A DNA stretch of 14,249 nt from assembly GCF_004359215.1 (NCBI RefSeq), contig NW_027152037.1, positions 36,469 through 50,717 of the forward strand, read 5' to 3'. This DNA is from Bremia lactucae. Lineage: Eukaryota; Oomycota; Peronosporomycetes; Peronosporales; Peronosporaceae. A model generated the notes under the pieces. The model worked only from the letters and a program-made list of their open reading frames with translations, made no database searches and was not told the DNA's origin. The position numbers and the translations under genes were made by a program. Position 1 is the stretch's first letter. Each line of letters starts with the position of its first letter. Of this stretch, positions 1 to 8,055 are shown piece by piece.

Positions 1-32
1 AAAATGTGGTTATAGTGTTTCTAGATACAATA

Positions 33-268
33 AATCGATCAAGTATGGGTTTGAAATGTTTAATAAAAACTAAGAATGATTTAAAAGATGTAAACACAAA
101 ATCTATAAAAAACAAAACAAAAGGTGTCTTTAGAATTTCTATATATAATTAATCGATAAGGTATAGGTTTGAAATGTTTAAATGAAAATTAAAAATGATT
201 TTAAAGATGTATACAAAATCTATTAGAAACAAAACGAAAGGTGTTTTTAGGGTTTTTTATATATAGAG
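33..268. repeat. two 118-bp short satellite units
   Basis: The units run 33-150 and 151-268. Both contain the block GATGTA(A/T)AC/ACAAAATCTAT followed by the AAAACRAAAGGTGT block. They equal a long unit from which the central ~280 bases have been removed at a short repeated ATGATTTTAAAG-like sequence. Confidence 0.8.
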
Positions 269-1064
269 AATCGATAAGATATGGGTTTTAAAAGTCTTGA
301 TGAAAATAAAAACGATTTTAAAGTTAAGGGTTTGTCATAACATTACATTAAAATTCCCGGAAAACACAAGTACTGATACGAAACAAAGTTTTGCTTCTTA
401 TAGCATAGATCGTATTTTGCATCACTTTGTACGTATAATTAGGACGTATAAGATATTTGAGCCTTGTAAGGTAAAAATTCTATTATCACAATATGAAAAA
501 TATTGCCCATAAAGTAAAAAAAGTTGGATAAACGGCTTGATAACGAAACGAATTATGAATTAAACTTTGAGTATAAGTATTAGTGAAACCAAATAAAATA
601 ATGATTTCAAATATGTAAACAAAATCTAGAAGAAACAAAACGAAAGGTGTTTTGAAGGTTTTTAGATATAATTAATCGATAAGGGATGTGTTTGAAATTT
701 CTTACTGAAAATAAAAAACGATTTTAAAAGTAGGGTTTTTGTCATAACATTACATTAGGAATCCCGGAAAACACAAGAATTGATACGAAACGAATTCTGC
801 ATTTTGACAGCATAGATCATATTTTGCATCAGCTTGCACGTATAATTAGGACTTTTAAGATGTTTAAACCTTATAAGTATCAAAATACGAAAAATGATGC
901 CCTTAAGGCAAAAGTTTTTCGATAAACGGCTTGATAACGAAACGAATTATGAATTTAACTTTGAATATAAGAAATAATGAAACCAATTAAAACATGATTT
1001 TAAAGATGTAAACAAAATTATAAAAACAAAATAAAAGGTGTCTTTAGGGGTTTTAGATATCATT
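269..1064. repeat. two long satellite units (405 and 391 bp)
   Basis: The units run 269-673 and 674-1064. Each contains a central part absent from the short units, with shared landmarks GTCATAACATTACATTA, TCCCGGAAAACACAAG, CGTATAATTAGGAC and GATAACGAAACGAATTATGA. The sequence AACGATTTTAAA near the start of the unit and its relative ATGATTTYAAA near the end bracket the extra part, as expected if short units arose by recombination between them. Confidence 0.8.
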
Positions 1065-1110
1065 AAATAATAAGGTATGAGTTTGTATAGTTTTAATGAA
1101 AATAAAAAAG

Positions 1111-1452
1111 AACGCGAAGGCAAAAGACTGTTTAACTTTGCATGACACCGGTAAGCGTGAACGAAGTTAGTGTGACAAGATCGATAGGATGCCATAACAC
1201 CATACCATACCTCTGGCACCATCGATTTGGTCAAATTGGTTATGGCGTTCTTGACGCTATTGCCAAGAAGGGCCACGGTGCTAGCATAAACAGTGCGTCA
1301 GTATATCAGCGAGAGGGGTGTGACAGGTGCTTACTAGATAAGGAAACGCAACTAAACTTTGCCAAGTCATCATTTATCCGTGCGAAGCAAGTGCTAACGG
1401 TAATTATGCTGTTGTGCTTGGTCAATTCGATATTTAGATCATGAGAAAGCAT
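1111..1452 (+). pseudogene. copia integrase zinc-finger fragment (family B)
   Basis: The reading frame from 1142 shows the GAG-pre-integrase / HHCC zinc finger of a copia polyprotein. It has LWHHRFGQ at residues 24-31 and CDRC at 60-63, then LLDKETQ and AKSSFIRAKQ. This domain normally binds zinc and precedes the integrase core. The second histidine of the usual LGH is a glutamine here. After 'LGQFDI' the frame hits a stop, and the whole catalytic core is missing. Homology to copy B1 starts at about 1,111, directly against the satellite. It is clearly a dead fragment with no LTR of its own in the window. Confidence 0.85.
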
Positions 1453-1652
1453 ATCGGTTTGAGGAGCGGAAGAGTTGTCGTGTTCCGGTAAGTCACGACG
1501 CACAATTCATAAAAGATGTCTTCGACACTGGAAGACGTGACTACTGTCATCAGGACGTTGTCATTTAAGATGAAGAGCTACAGCTGATGAGTCGGCGCAA
1601 GAAGAAGAAGGCACTGCGGAAGATTCTGACATTGATTCTAGCAGTAAGACAC
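1447..1652 (+). pseudogene. copia integrase C-terminal region, first copy
   Basis: Translation gives KAYRFEERKSCRVPVSHDAQ, then IKDVFDTG and an acidic, Gln/Glu-rich tail. This is the stretch that follows the integrase core in copia polyproteins, where the usual pattern is KAYR...vvvSRDVxFdE. A stop (TAA) interrupts the acidic tail at about 1,567. It is joined directly to the zinc-finger fragment upstream, so the core domain has been lost. Relatives in this window lie at 7050-7300 (-) and 9796-10125 (+). Confidence 0.8.
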
Positions 1653-1960
1653 ATTTGCGTGCCAAGTTTGATGCTCGGTCAGCTTGCTGTCGTTTTCTTG
1701 AATATTCAGATAACTAGAAAGCAGCATTCAGTTTGAAGAGCTAAAGAGCTGTCGTTTTCTTATAAGTTGCGCCGCACAGTTCATGAAAGATGTCCTCGAC
1801 ACTGACAGTCGTAATTACTGTCAGCAGGACGCTGTTATTGAAGACGAAGAGTGACAGATGATGAGTCTTCACAAGAAGAAGTAAGCAATGCGGAGAATGA
1901 AGAACATATGTCTGCGAGACACTGTACGAGCCCAGCCTCTGTAAGCCTCGTTCGTAACAA
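1653..1960 (+). pseudogene. copia integrase C-terminal region, second copy
   Basis: The same domain begins again with LRAKFDARSACCRFLEYSD, then a stop where GAG would be expected, then a degraded KAYRF-like stretch and DVLDT. An acidic tail follows at about 1,840-1,900. It diverges visibly from the copy just upstream, so it is probably a different element joined by recombination and not a fresh tandem duplication. Similarity fades between about 1,900 and 1,985, where the opposite-strand family A begins. Confidence 0.7.
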
Positions 1961-1984
1961 CTGGCTCCATAGACGGGTCGCTTG

Positions 1985-2316
1985 CTTCAATCCATGCTAT
2001 ACACACCACCACGTTGGGCCATTATCACCTCAACTGTTGATATATCCATAACAGCTGTGAAATTTAGACCGCAGTCCATGCCGCATAAAACTTACTTGTT
2101 ACCGCATGCGACCAGTCGTGCCTTTAACCGTTCTATGTTGCCATTCGCGTCCGTCATTGTCTTGAACACCCACTTTGTGTGCAGCACATTGACTTGTTCT
2201 GGACGCTTTATTAGCTCACATCCGCCATTGGCTCGATTGCCTTCAGCTCTTCACCCATTGTATCCTTCCAACTTTCACACATTGAGTTGCGCATCGCAAC
2301 AGTGTAACTCGTGACT
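1985..2316 (-). pseudogene. family A reverse transcriptase, N-terminal part
   Basis: Starting near 2,310, the frame reads MRNSMCESWKDTMGEELKAI, the usual lead into copia RT (RVT_2), where a Trp and 'M..E..aL' are typical. After a stop and frame change at about 2,215, it continues with VNVLHTKWVFKT, then ERLKARLVACGNK. This is the fingers motif KWVFK...R.KARLVA.G. A further stop and frame change leads to the LNFTAVMDISTV segment. The catalytic YVDD region lies beyond the truncation and is not present. Confidence 0.85.
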
Positions 2317-3520
2317 CACAATACTTGTATTTTCAATCGACTCCTCCTGATCGACGGCTTCTGCTGCGCCTCTTGACTTTGGGCGCGTGAAATGTGCACC
2401 TCTTTCTCATGTTTTTCTCGGTTTGTTCTTGCTTTCAACCATTGTAGTTTGACACCGCTTGGTCTTCAAAACGCCAATCCGCGCTGTAGCAGTTGGTTGT
2501 TCTGATCTTCATTCAATGTTATAATATCCGTAACATGCTGTGTTGTGACGACCTTGTTATCTTTCTGCAAGAACGCACGATACCTCTTGGTTCCGTCGCT
2601 AACACCGATGATAACACTGACCTAAGATCGCTGCTTCAGCGAGTCTTTGCGGGTATCTGTACACAGAGCAGATGCTACCAGACAGGACTATGTCCCGAAG
2701 ATCAAGTGCATGATTTGTTAGAATTTGGATTGGAGATGCCCGTCCCTCTTTGCTCGAGTCGGATGCCTGTTCAAAATGAACGCTGCTTTCTCCTCAGAAC
2801 TTCAGCTGTAGTCGACTAGCGAAGAATACACGGCGCGCCATGTCAAGGATCGCTTGCCATTCGACGCTTGATTCCCTGCTTCACTGAATTGACGCGCGAA
2901 CCCAATGAGTTGGCAGAATAGGTCAACGTTATTGTATTCGCCACCGCCGTCGGTTCATAAAACGTAAATGTTGCAGTTGAACCTCTTGTTGAAAAAATTG
3001 AGAAAGTACTCAAACNCGATATGCTTTCTCATGATCTAAATATCGAATTGACCAAGCACAACAGCATAAATACCGTTCAGCACTTGCTTCGCGCGGATGA
3101 ATGATGACTTGGCACAGTATAGTTGCGTTTCCTTACCTAGTAAGCACTTGTCACACAACTCAAACGTCTTTGTTGGCTTGTCCTTTGTTGTGCCAAGAAA
3201 ACTCGGACAATAGTCTGACTTGTGGTCCACGAAGTTGACAAGGCAACGATTACCGAGCCGACCTCTTGGTGTCAGTGGACCTTTAGATCCGAGCAAATTA
3301 CTCCGCCATTCCGATCGATCGGAGCATGGATTCCACTCTCGATATGCGACTGCTTGTTCTTCGTCTGCGTTCCTTCTTTGCACGAACTGCACACCGTCCT
3401 TTTATGGTCAGTATTTCAAATTTCGATCCTGGTGTCTTTGCCATGCGCTCGATCGTATCAAGCGATAGGTGTCCCACGCTAGCACGAAATTGCATCAGCA
3501 ACATTTCTGTCTAGTGTGCT
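2317..3520 (-). pseudogene. family A integrase with internal patch
   Basis: Copia integrase would insert cDNA into the host genome. From 3504 the zinc finger reads FRASVGHLSLDTIERM and later CAVRAK. The first His and the last Cys ligand have become Arg. The core follows: ICSDL carries the first catalytic Asp (codon 3287-3289), then comes a frameshift, then GPLTPRGRLGNR and LVNFVDHKSDY. TDGGGEY carries the second Asp (2949-2951). The region around the catalytic Glu (expected NGKAER) is deleted and reads NGKRS. The C-terminal part continues with SPIQILTNHA, DLRDIVLSGS and QHVTDIITLNEDQNNQLL down to about 2,470, then a charged linker to RT. The core is split by foreign sequence at 3016-3157. Confidence 0.85.
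3016..3157 (-). repeat. family B patch inserted in family A integrase
   Basis: Read on the minus strand, this 142-base block gives CDKCLLGKETQLYCAKSS, then IRAKQVL and VLGQFDI. That is the zinc-finger tail of family B, nearly the same as 1318-1455 on the plus strand. It interrupts the family A core between KPTKTFE and FEYFLNFF. The block lies between two exact ACTCAAAC repeats at 3008-3015 and 3158-3165. Without the block and one repeat, the family A frame would be continuous. The only ambiguous base in the window (N at 3016) sits at the edge of the block. Confidence 0.85.
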
Positions 3521-3985
3521 CGATCCCACTTTGAGAGCACATACATGATTACATCGATGTCTTTTTTTGACGAACTTCCGTCATAGGTGTCTGCACATGC
3601 AATACGTTCGTGTGCAAACTTACGTTGAACGCGGTTGCGCCGCGTCGAGCAAGTGCACGACTCGATCCGTCGTAAACCAAACCGAAGCCTTTCTGTTCGA
3701 GCTTTCCATACGCAATAATGTTGCGCGCAAGCTGCGGCGCGAGATATACATCTGTCAGTGTAATAGTCCGTTCTTTTCCGTTCGCGATATCAAGCAAAGG
3801 AGCGTTTTCACATTTCGTCATCTTGAGTGACTTCCCGTCTGCCATGGAAGCTTCGTGGCCGCATTTTCCATGTCTTGCATCATTGAGGCATCGTTCACCA
3901 AGTGACGACTCGATCCACCATCCAGAATCCAGTCGTTCGAATAGATGTTGTCGACGTCGCCAATCGCGTTGCACAGACTCAGCTG
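3521..3985 (-). pseudogene. family A retropepsin-like protease
   Basis: The frame shows NDWILDGGSSRHLVND. The aspartic protease active site lies here: copia proteases have D-S/T-G-A/S, whereas this copy has D-G-G-S with the Asp codon at 3920-3922. The Ser-to-Gly change needs only one base. Downstream come EASMADGKSLKM, ITLTDVYLAPQLARNIIAYG and a KGFGLVYDG segment. These are the second half of the protease and the link to the pre-integrase domain, as in other copia polyproteins ('DVLYVP.l..NLLS'). A frameshift lies near 3,850. The enzyme would normally cut the polyprotein into its parts. Confidence 0.85.
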
Positions 3986-5225
3986 GCGACTTGCGTCCTT
4001 TCCGCGGCACGTCCCGCGCTTGCGTGATTTGATTTCACCAGTCGCGAGAGCAATATCGTCGTTGCTGACCTTCTGATGACCTCCGCCTTTCCCCTTTCCG
4101 ACGGTGCCTTTCGCCACCCCACAATAATTTGCTTGGTATGTGGCCTGTCTTTCCGCAACCAAAGCATTTCCGCGTATCGCAAAGTCTCCACGTGCTTGGC
4201 GACAACTTCACGCCAAATTGATCCGCTCCCAAGCTCGAATGATGTCGAAGTGGGTTAGCTCTTCGGCATGTTGTAAGTAATCGGTACGTGTCGGATCGTC
4301 TTTTGCTAGCATGACATTTATGAGTTCAGGCGATAAATTGTGCACAATATTGTCCAGAATCAGCGAGTCTTCATTGCCTCTTGCATCGCTGACCGCAACC
4401 AGGTACAGAAAATGCTCAGCCCATTATCTCTTTGCGTCCTTCTTTTTTGCGCAAAGAGTTTCATCGCTTGTCTAGCCGTAATTTCGTCTTGACGTCTCCG
4501 ATGGCGCCCCACATCATAGTCGAGTGTTGCTTGCTTGTTTCACCAAAAGTCAACTTGCTTATGGTCGCTAACATCTTCGCTCCAGCGAAAACCACAGGAT
4601 GCCTCAGCCAAGTTGACCTGTCTCAGGATTGTCTTTCCCCGTCGTAAAACCAGATCCCAAACCGCGATACAGTTCGATGCCGTCGAACTTGCGAATTGTA
4701 GCTTCCGCTAAGCTGCCGTAGGTGTCGCGAAGTACAGGTCTTCTAAAGGAATTGGCGCTACTGGTGTTGGAGCTTCTGCATGATGAGGCGCAGCGTCATT
4801 CACAGCGTGGGCCTGTTGCCGATATGACATTGGTGATCGTGTCATCAGAGACGAGAACAGCTATCGCTACGGTGCTTGACGAGCTGCTAAATTGCGCTCC
4901 TCGAAGTTCCTATGTGCATCGATCGTCATCTTCTTTGCACCAATGTTCGCATCGAGCGCTGATACCAAGAGTCCACTCTCTATTGCTCCGCGCATGCGTC
5001 TGCATCTGGGAAGTTTTCATGGTTCCCATGCGAGCCGAGAAGGCGGAGAGGGTCGCGAGATTCTTTCTTTGGTCGCCGAGCTCCTCTCATGTGTTGGCGG
5101 GTCTCCAACGACATCTGTAGCTTGCAGTGACGTTGCCGCATGATGGAGGTGCAGCACGTCCTGGCAAGGCGTTTGCGTTACCTGCTGATTCCGGTGCGGT
5201 CTTCGTGTTGTTATTTTTCAGCCAT
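3986..5225 (-). pseudogene. family A gag (capsid/nucleocapsid)
   Basis: The likely start is the ATG at 5225-5223 in a good context (CCCATGGC), right after the primer-binding site. The first frame stops after four codons. Shifting by one base gives NNTKTAPESAGNANALPGRA, so a small indel is likely. Further fragments include LLVSALDANIGAKKM, HAVNDAAPHHAEAPTPVAPI, SLILDNIVHNLSPELINVML and DDPTRTDYLQHAEELTHFD, the last two being typical of a copia gag. The zinc knuckle CFGCGKTGH lies at 4125-4166. The fourth ligand is displaced by a frameshift. At least five frame changes or stops are visible. Confidence 0.75.
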
Positions 5226-5236
5226 GGGACTCATAA
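5226..5236 (-). other. primer-binding site of family A (Met-tRNA anticodon type)
   Basis: On the minus strand the sequence TTATGAGTCCC lies two bases after the LTR end and directly before the gag ATG. Its complement, GGGACUCAUAA, looks like the anticodon arm of a methionine tRNA (CAU anticodon with U33 and A37-A38). It does not resemble the complement of a tRNA 3' CCA end. This suggests priming by a cleaved or internal tRNA, as known for Drosophila copia. Confidence 0.6.
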
Positions 5237-5238
5237 TT

Positions 5239-5462
5239 TGTTGCAAAATTGCTAATTGTACTTTCCTCTATCCTCACTACGTACCATTACTGTTTATTAT
5301 TTACTGTCTCTGCCACTACTTTCAACGTATGGTCAGACGAAGTTACGACTATACACAACCGCTCAGAACTGTCAGCTGCTCCGTTGCACGCATAATCAAA
5401 TTTCACAAAAGCTAAGCTGCAAACTCTCACCCTTTCAGCAGGTAATTCCTGTTAGCAATACA
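5239..5462 (-). mobile_element. LTR-A, 224 bp
   Basis: On the minus strand the block begins TGTATTGCTAACAGG and ends TTTTGCAACA, giving the expected TG...CA ends. The boundaries come from the stop codon and purine-rich tail of copy B1 on one side and the primer-binding site plus gag start of family A on the other. There is no second copy of this LTR in the window, so the limits rest on context and end motifs only. It serves as the 5' LTR of family A. B1 would need it, or a recombined relative, as its 3' LTR. Confidence 0.65.
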
Positions 5463-5765
5463 TTAAGATTCCTCCTGTATCGGCTTGCCGTACGCTCCTT
5501 GAATCGCCACTTCTGCACAACTCAGCCGCCCGAGGAGCTTATTGACAACATTCATAGCTTCATCCTCTTGATCTTATTAAGCTTGAATAGAAATGCCTTG
5601 AGCCAAACCGCTTCTTGGACTGCTTTCGTCGGTGCCATGACCTCTGCTTCGTCGATGAGATAAAATTATAAAGCAATGTGTTGTATCCTAAGAACAAAGG
5701 CGTATCCTCTTGTGCTATATCGCGTCTCTACATCACCAGCCTAATCTGTATCCGAGTATCTTTGC
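5463..5765 (-). pseudogene. B1 RNase H, internally deleted
   Basis: The minus strand reads RYSDTD-stop-AGDVETRYSTRGYAF, the start of a copia RNase H, which would normally degrade RNA in the RNA-DNA hybrid. The Trp of DWAGD is TAG (5741-5743). The middle is scrambled. EAEVMAPTKAVQEA, with a frame change, then gives KAFLFKL. At 5544-5549 AMNV jumps to VNKLLGRLSC, which removes the EDNQG motif with its catalytic Asp and about 220 bases found in B2. The last residues, AYGKPIQEES, end in a stop at 5463-5465 that touches the LTR. Confidence 0.8.
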
Positions 5766-6858
5766 AGGGTAGTGATGCCATTAAGTGAGAAATCGAGTCC
5801 ATGCATCAGTGCTGCTTGAAGATAGCGCAGCACACGCTTCACGACTTGCCAGTTTTTTTGGACAAGGCTCCGCCGAAAATGCCTCAAAGCTTCCACCGCC
5901 ATAGCAAGGTCTGGACCTGTCGCCACCATGAAGTACATGTTCCTCGAATAGCACTTCGGTAGGACACGATCTCCATCGTGTCCTCATGCTTGCATCCGCC
6001 TTCACACATGTTCTAGGTCGGCTTGAGTACATGATCTTGAGGTTTCTTCACGGGCTTGCTGTCATGTATACCAAACTTGGTCAAGATAGACTTAAAAAAC
6101 TTAGTTCGCCGTATCGTCATATGGCCAGCCGCGTGATCGCTCTTGATCTCCACACCAACAAAATACCTCAGTTCTATGAGATCGGTCATCTCAAATCGGT
6201 CACTAAACGCATACTTATTTGACGCGAGAAACTCGTCGTTGCTGCTTGCTAATGATAAGATTATAAATTCATAAAACAACAAATACCATGTCATCGTCAT
6301 CCCACTTGACATACATGCAGTGGTCCGATTCACACTTGACGAATACGATTATGTTCATGAAGTCGTCGATGGTCTGATTTCACATGTAGACAGACTGCTC
6401 ATCCCATACAGCGACCTCTTGAGCTTGCACTCATAATCTGGACGATCAGCGTCGACATATACATTTGACTGTGCCGTGTAAATATCCCTATCGAGTTCAA
6501 CTTCAGAAGCGCTGTCTTGACATCCATTTGACGCAATTCGAGCATATACATTGCCGCTAGACTCAGCACGATCCAAATCGACGCGAACTTGGCGACTGGC
6601 GCATAAGTTTCTTCGAAGTCGACTCCATACTTCTCTGAGAATCCCTTAGCCACGAGGCGTGCCATGACTCCACAACTTCACCATCTTGAGTCTCCTTGAC
6701 ACGAAAATCCCATCTGCAACCGATCGTCTTGTGTCCCTTCGGCAACGATACGAATTTCCATGTATCGCTTTGCGGAGCGAATCACACTTTGAGTCACACG
6801 AATTCTTCCGCTTCACCGCGTCACTTTATACCTTAGCCGACTTTGACAAAGTCGGCAT
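5766..6858 (-). pseudogene. B1 reverse transcriptase (RVT_2)
   Basis: It starts at MPTLSKSAKV (ATG 6858-6856) and continues with LPKGHKTIGCRWDFRVKETQ, then MARLVAKGFSEKYGVDFEET and YAPVAKFASIWIVLSLAAMY, all classic copia RT segments. KLKRSLYGM follows. The active site expected as YVDD reads stop-I-Y-N (6260-6271), so it is dead. Later parts are ELRYFVGVEIKSDHAAGHMT, KSILTKFGIHDSKPVKKPQD and YFMVATGPDLAMAVEALRHF, then VVKRVLRYLQA. Several frameshifts separate these blocks. The order and spacing are otherwise near those of a complete RT. Confidence 0.9.
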
Positions 6859-7567
6859 ATCTCCTACTGAATCTATGACGCTAGCAGCTTCGTAAATTGT
6901 AGTACCTTAGCTGCTGCTGACATCTCAATCAAGATCTTGGCGTCTCTTGTAAGACGTGGACTGCTTGGCACTTGGAGTCAGTAGTCTGCTCCAACGACTA
7001 CGTCGGCTAATATCTCTTACTGCTAGAATTTAATTTAAATCTTTCGTGTCTTCTTCTTCTTGCGGCGAATCATCATCAGCCGTCTCGTCCGCTTCAATGA
7101 CAACGTCCTGCTGACAGTAGCCGCGTCTTGCAGTGTCGAGGACATCTTCCATGAAATGTTCGTCGCGACTTACCAGAATGCGACAACTCCTCAGCCCTTC
7201 AAACCGATATGACTTCTCTTGATCTGAATATCCTAGAAAGCGGCAACTAATTTACCGAGCATCAAACTTAGCACGATTATCCTTTGGCACCATAAAACAT
7301 GCGTGGAAAAAACAAACAACCAGTTCTGGCTTCTATCTTGTCCATACTTGGTATGGCAATTTGTTGCGACTGTCAGCCCTTATTGGACACCGATTGCGGA
7401 GAAACGTGACCGTCACGACAGCTTCGCCCCAGTAATTCCTTTAACAAATCAGCATATTCCGTGTCCGGCTCACCCGCTCGGCGACTCAATTTAGCTGAGT
7501 ATTGTAATGTGGCGTGTAAGCTTGCACGATTCTCGATCATTGCAGAACTTGCCATGTCACGCGAAAT
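6859..7567 (-). pseudogene. B1 integrase core end and C-terminal region
   Basis: From the high-numbered end, VAERVSRT carries the third catalytic residue (Glu, 7477-7479), with a stop where NG is expected just before it. YWGEAVVTVTFLRNRCPIRA follows, then VPKDNRAKFDAR, CRFLGYSDQEKSYRFEGLRS and SRDEHFMEDVLDTARRGYC, then an acidic EADETADDDSPQEEED tail and a linker to RT. The two catalytic Asp residues are absent, because the sequence between the zinc finger and about 7,560 is missing. The linker at 6859-7040 has no domain. Confidence 0.85.
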
Positions 7568-7870
7568 TTATTCGCCATAGCTTGGCAATAGCGTCAAGAC
7601 CACCACAACACCACGACCAAAGTGACCAAGTCGATGGTGCCAAAGGTACGATGTGGTGTTCCCATGGCATCCCATCGATCTTGTCACATTGGCCTCCTCC
7701 GATATTACCGGCGTCATGCAAATTTTATACACTCCTTTGCATTCACGTCCTTGAACCTTCAAGAAAATACAAACTGCTTTCGCGAAACAACCATTGCGCT
7801 TAAACGTCACTGGCCCAACATCCTTCGTGAAGCGGCCAACCGATAGCAAATTGCACAAAAGCTTGGGAAT
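7568..7870 (-). pseudogene. B1 pre-integrase zinc finger, N-terminal half
   Basis: The frame MCNLLSVGRFTKDVG, VTFKRNGCFAKAV, GRECKGVYKI and then YLWHHRLGHF is the GAG-pre-integrase domain of copia. Residues 74 and 79 are the two His ligands. The Cys pair found in the plus-strand fragment at 1319-1330 does not follow here. After LDAIAK (in another frame), the sequence goes straight into integrase core material, so the second half of the finger was deleted. NLLSVG marks the joint to the protease upstream. Confidence 0.85.
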
Positions 7871-8055
7871 ATGCTAGAAACCGGTGAGTATACCTTCTTG
7901 GTCTCACGGAGTCTTCGTCAACATCACTGTATCGCCCGTTGCCACCGCTTGAACCACATCGTCATCAGCGAGATGTACGTCTACCGGAGCGATAGCCTGT
8001 ACCCTTAAGAGGACGTCATGTGTTGCGCTGCTCCCTAGTCAACCAAGATACCGAA
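7871..8055 (-). pseudogene. B1 protease fragment
   Basis: The minus strand gives LVD-stop-GAAQHMTSS. This is the D-S/T-G-A active site of a retroviral-type aspartic protease. The Ser/Thr codon is TAG (8035-8037) and the Asp codon is 8038-8040. It continues with PVDVHLADDDVVQAVATGDT and then, after a stop, GILTGF and PKLLCNLLSVG, matching the usual flow from protease to pre-integrase. Upstream of the active site the sequence changes to plus-strand copy B2, so the N-terminal half is lost. Confidence 0.8.

Larger units (their letters stand above)
1..1104. repeat. AT-rich tandem satellite with short and long units
   Basis: The start of each unit, AATCGAT or a close variant, recurs at 33, 151, 269, 674 and 1065. 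This gives spacings of 118, 118, 405 and 391 bases. Short units end in a conserved stretch, ACAAAACGAAAGGTGT, followed by T-rich sequence. Long units have the same two ends but carry about 275-287 extra bases between them. The block is visibly far richer in A and T than the rest of the window. The short open frames inside it have no recognisable domain and are probably chance. The array stops abruptly at about 1,105-1,110, where copia sequence begins. I cannot name this satellite. Confidence 0.85.
1985..5462 (-). mobile_element. family A copia element, 3'-truncated
   Basis: Read on the minus strand this is LTR (5462-5239), primer-binding site, gag, protease, integrase and the first part of RT, in copia order. 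It breaks off in RT at about 1,985, so the rest of RT, RNase H and the 3' LTR are absent. Frameshifts and stops occur throughout. It differs from family B in its gag, in its protease (LDGGSSRH) and in its integrase. The low-numbered end meets plus-strand family B scraps tail to tail. Its LTR also abuts the 3' end of copy B1. Confidence 0.85.
5463..8055 (-). mobile_element. family B copy B1, partial copia element
   Basis: The minus-strand order is protease (8055), zinc finger, integrase tail, RT and RNase H (5463). Gag and a 5' LTR are missing because the unit is cut off in the protease, where plus-strand copy B2 begins. A large internal deletion removes the first part of the integrase core. 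Stops and frameshifts are spread throughout. It shares with B4 a deletion inside RNase H, a stop in the DWAG motif and the Asn replacing the last Asp of the RT active site. Confidence 0.85.

Noticed and set aside
297..512. 71-codon open frame in the satellite
   Set aside because: AT-rich repeat unit, no known motif, and the frame is not kept in the second long unit (674-1064).
1..1104. CRISPR-like array
   Set aside because: The units are long and repeated throughout, with no short repeat/unique spacer pattern; the context is eukaryotic.
3549..4258. Several plus-strand open frames over the protease and gag of family A
   Set aside because: The minus strand encodes clear protease and zinc-knuckle motifs; the plus frames are their shadows.
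4722..5143. Plus-strand frames of 132 and 83 codons
   Set aside because: They lie antisense to family A gag fragments, have no recognisable domain and overlap each other in different frames.
5226..5240. A real tRNA-Met gene fragment on the plus strand
   Set aside because: Only the anticodon arm matches; no acceptor, D or T arm is visible nearby. A primer-binding site explains it.
5256..5663. 135-codon plus-strand frame
   Set aside because: It is antisense across LTR-A and the end of B1 RNase H; the apparent hydrophobic stretch comes from the LTR.
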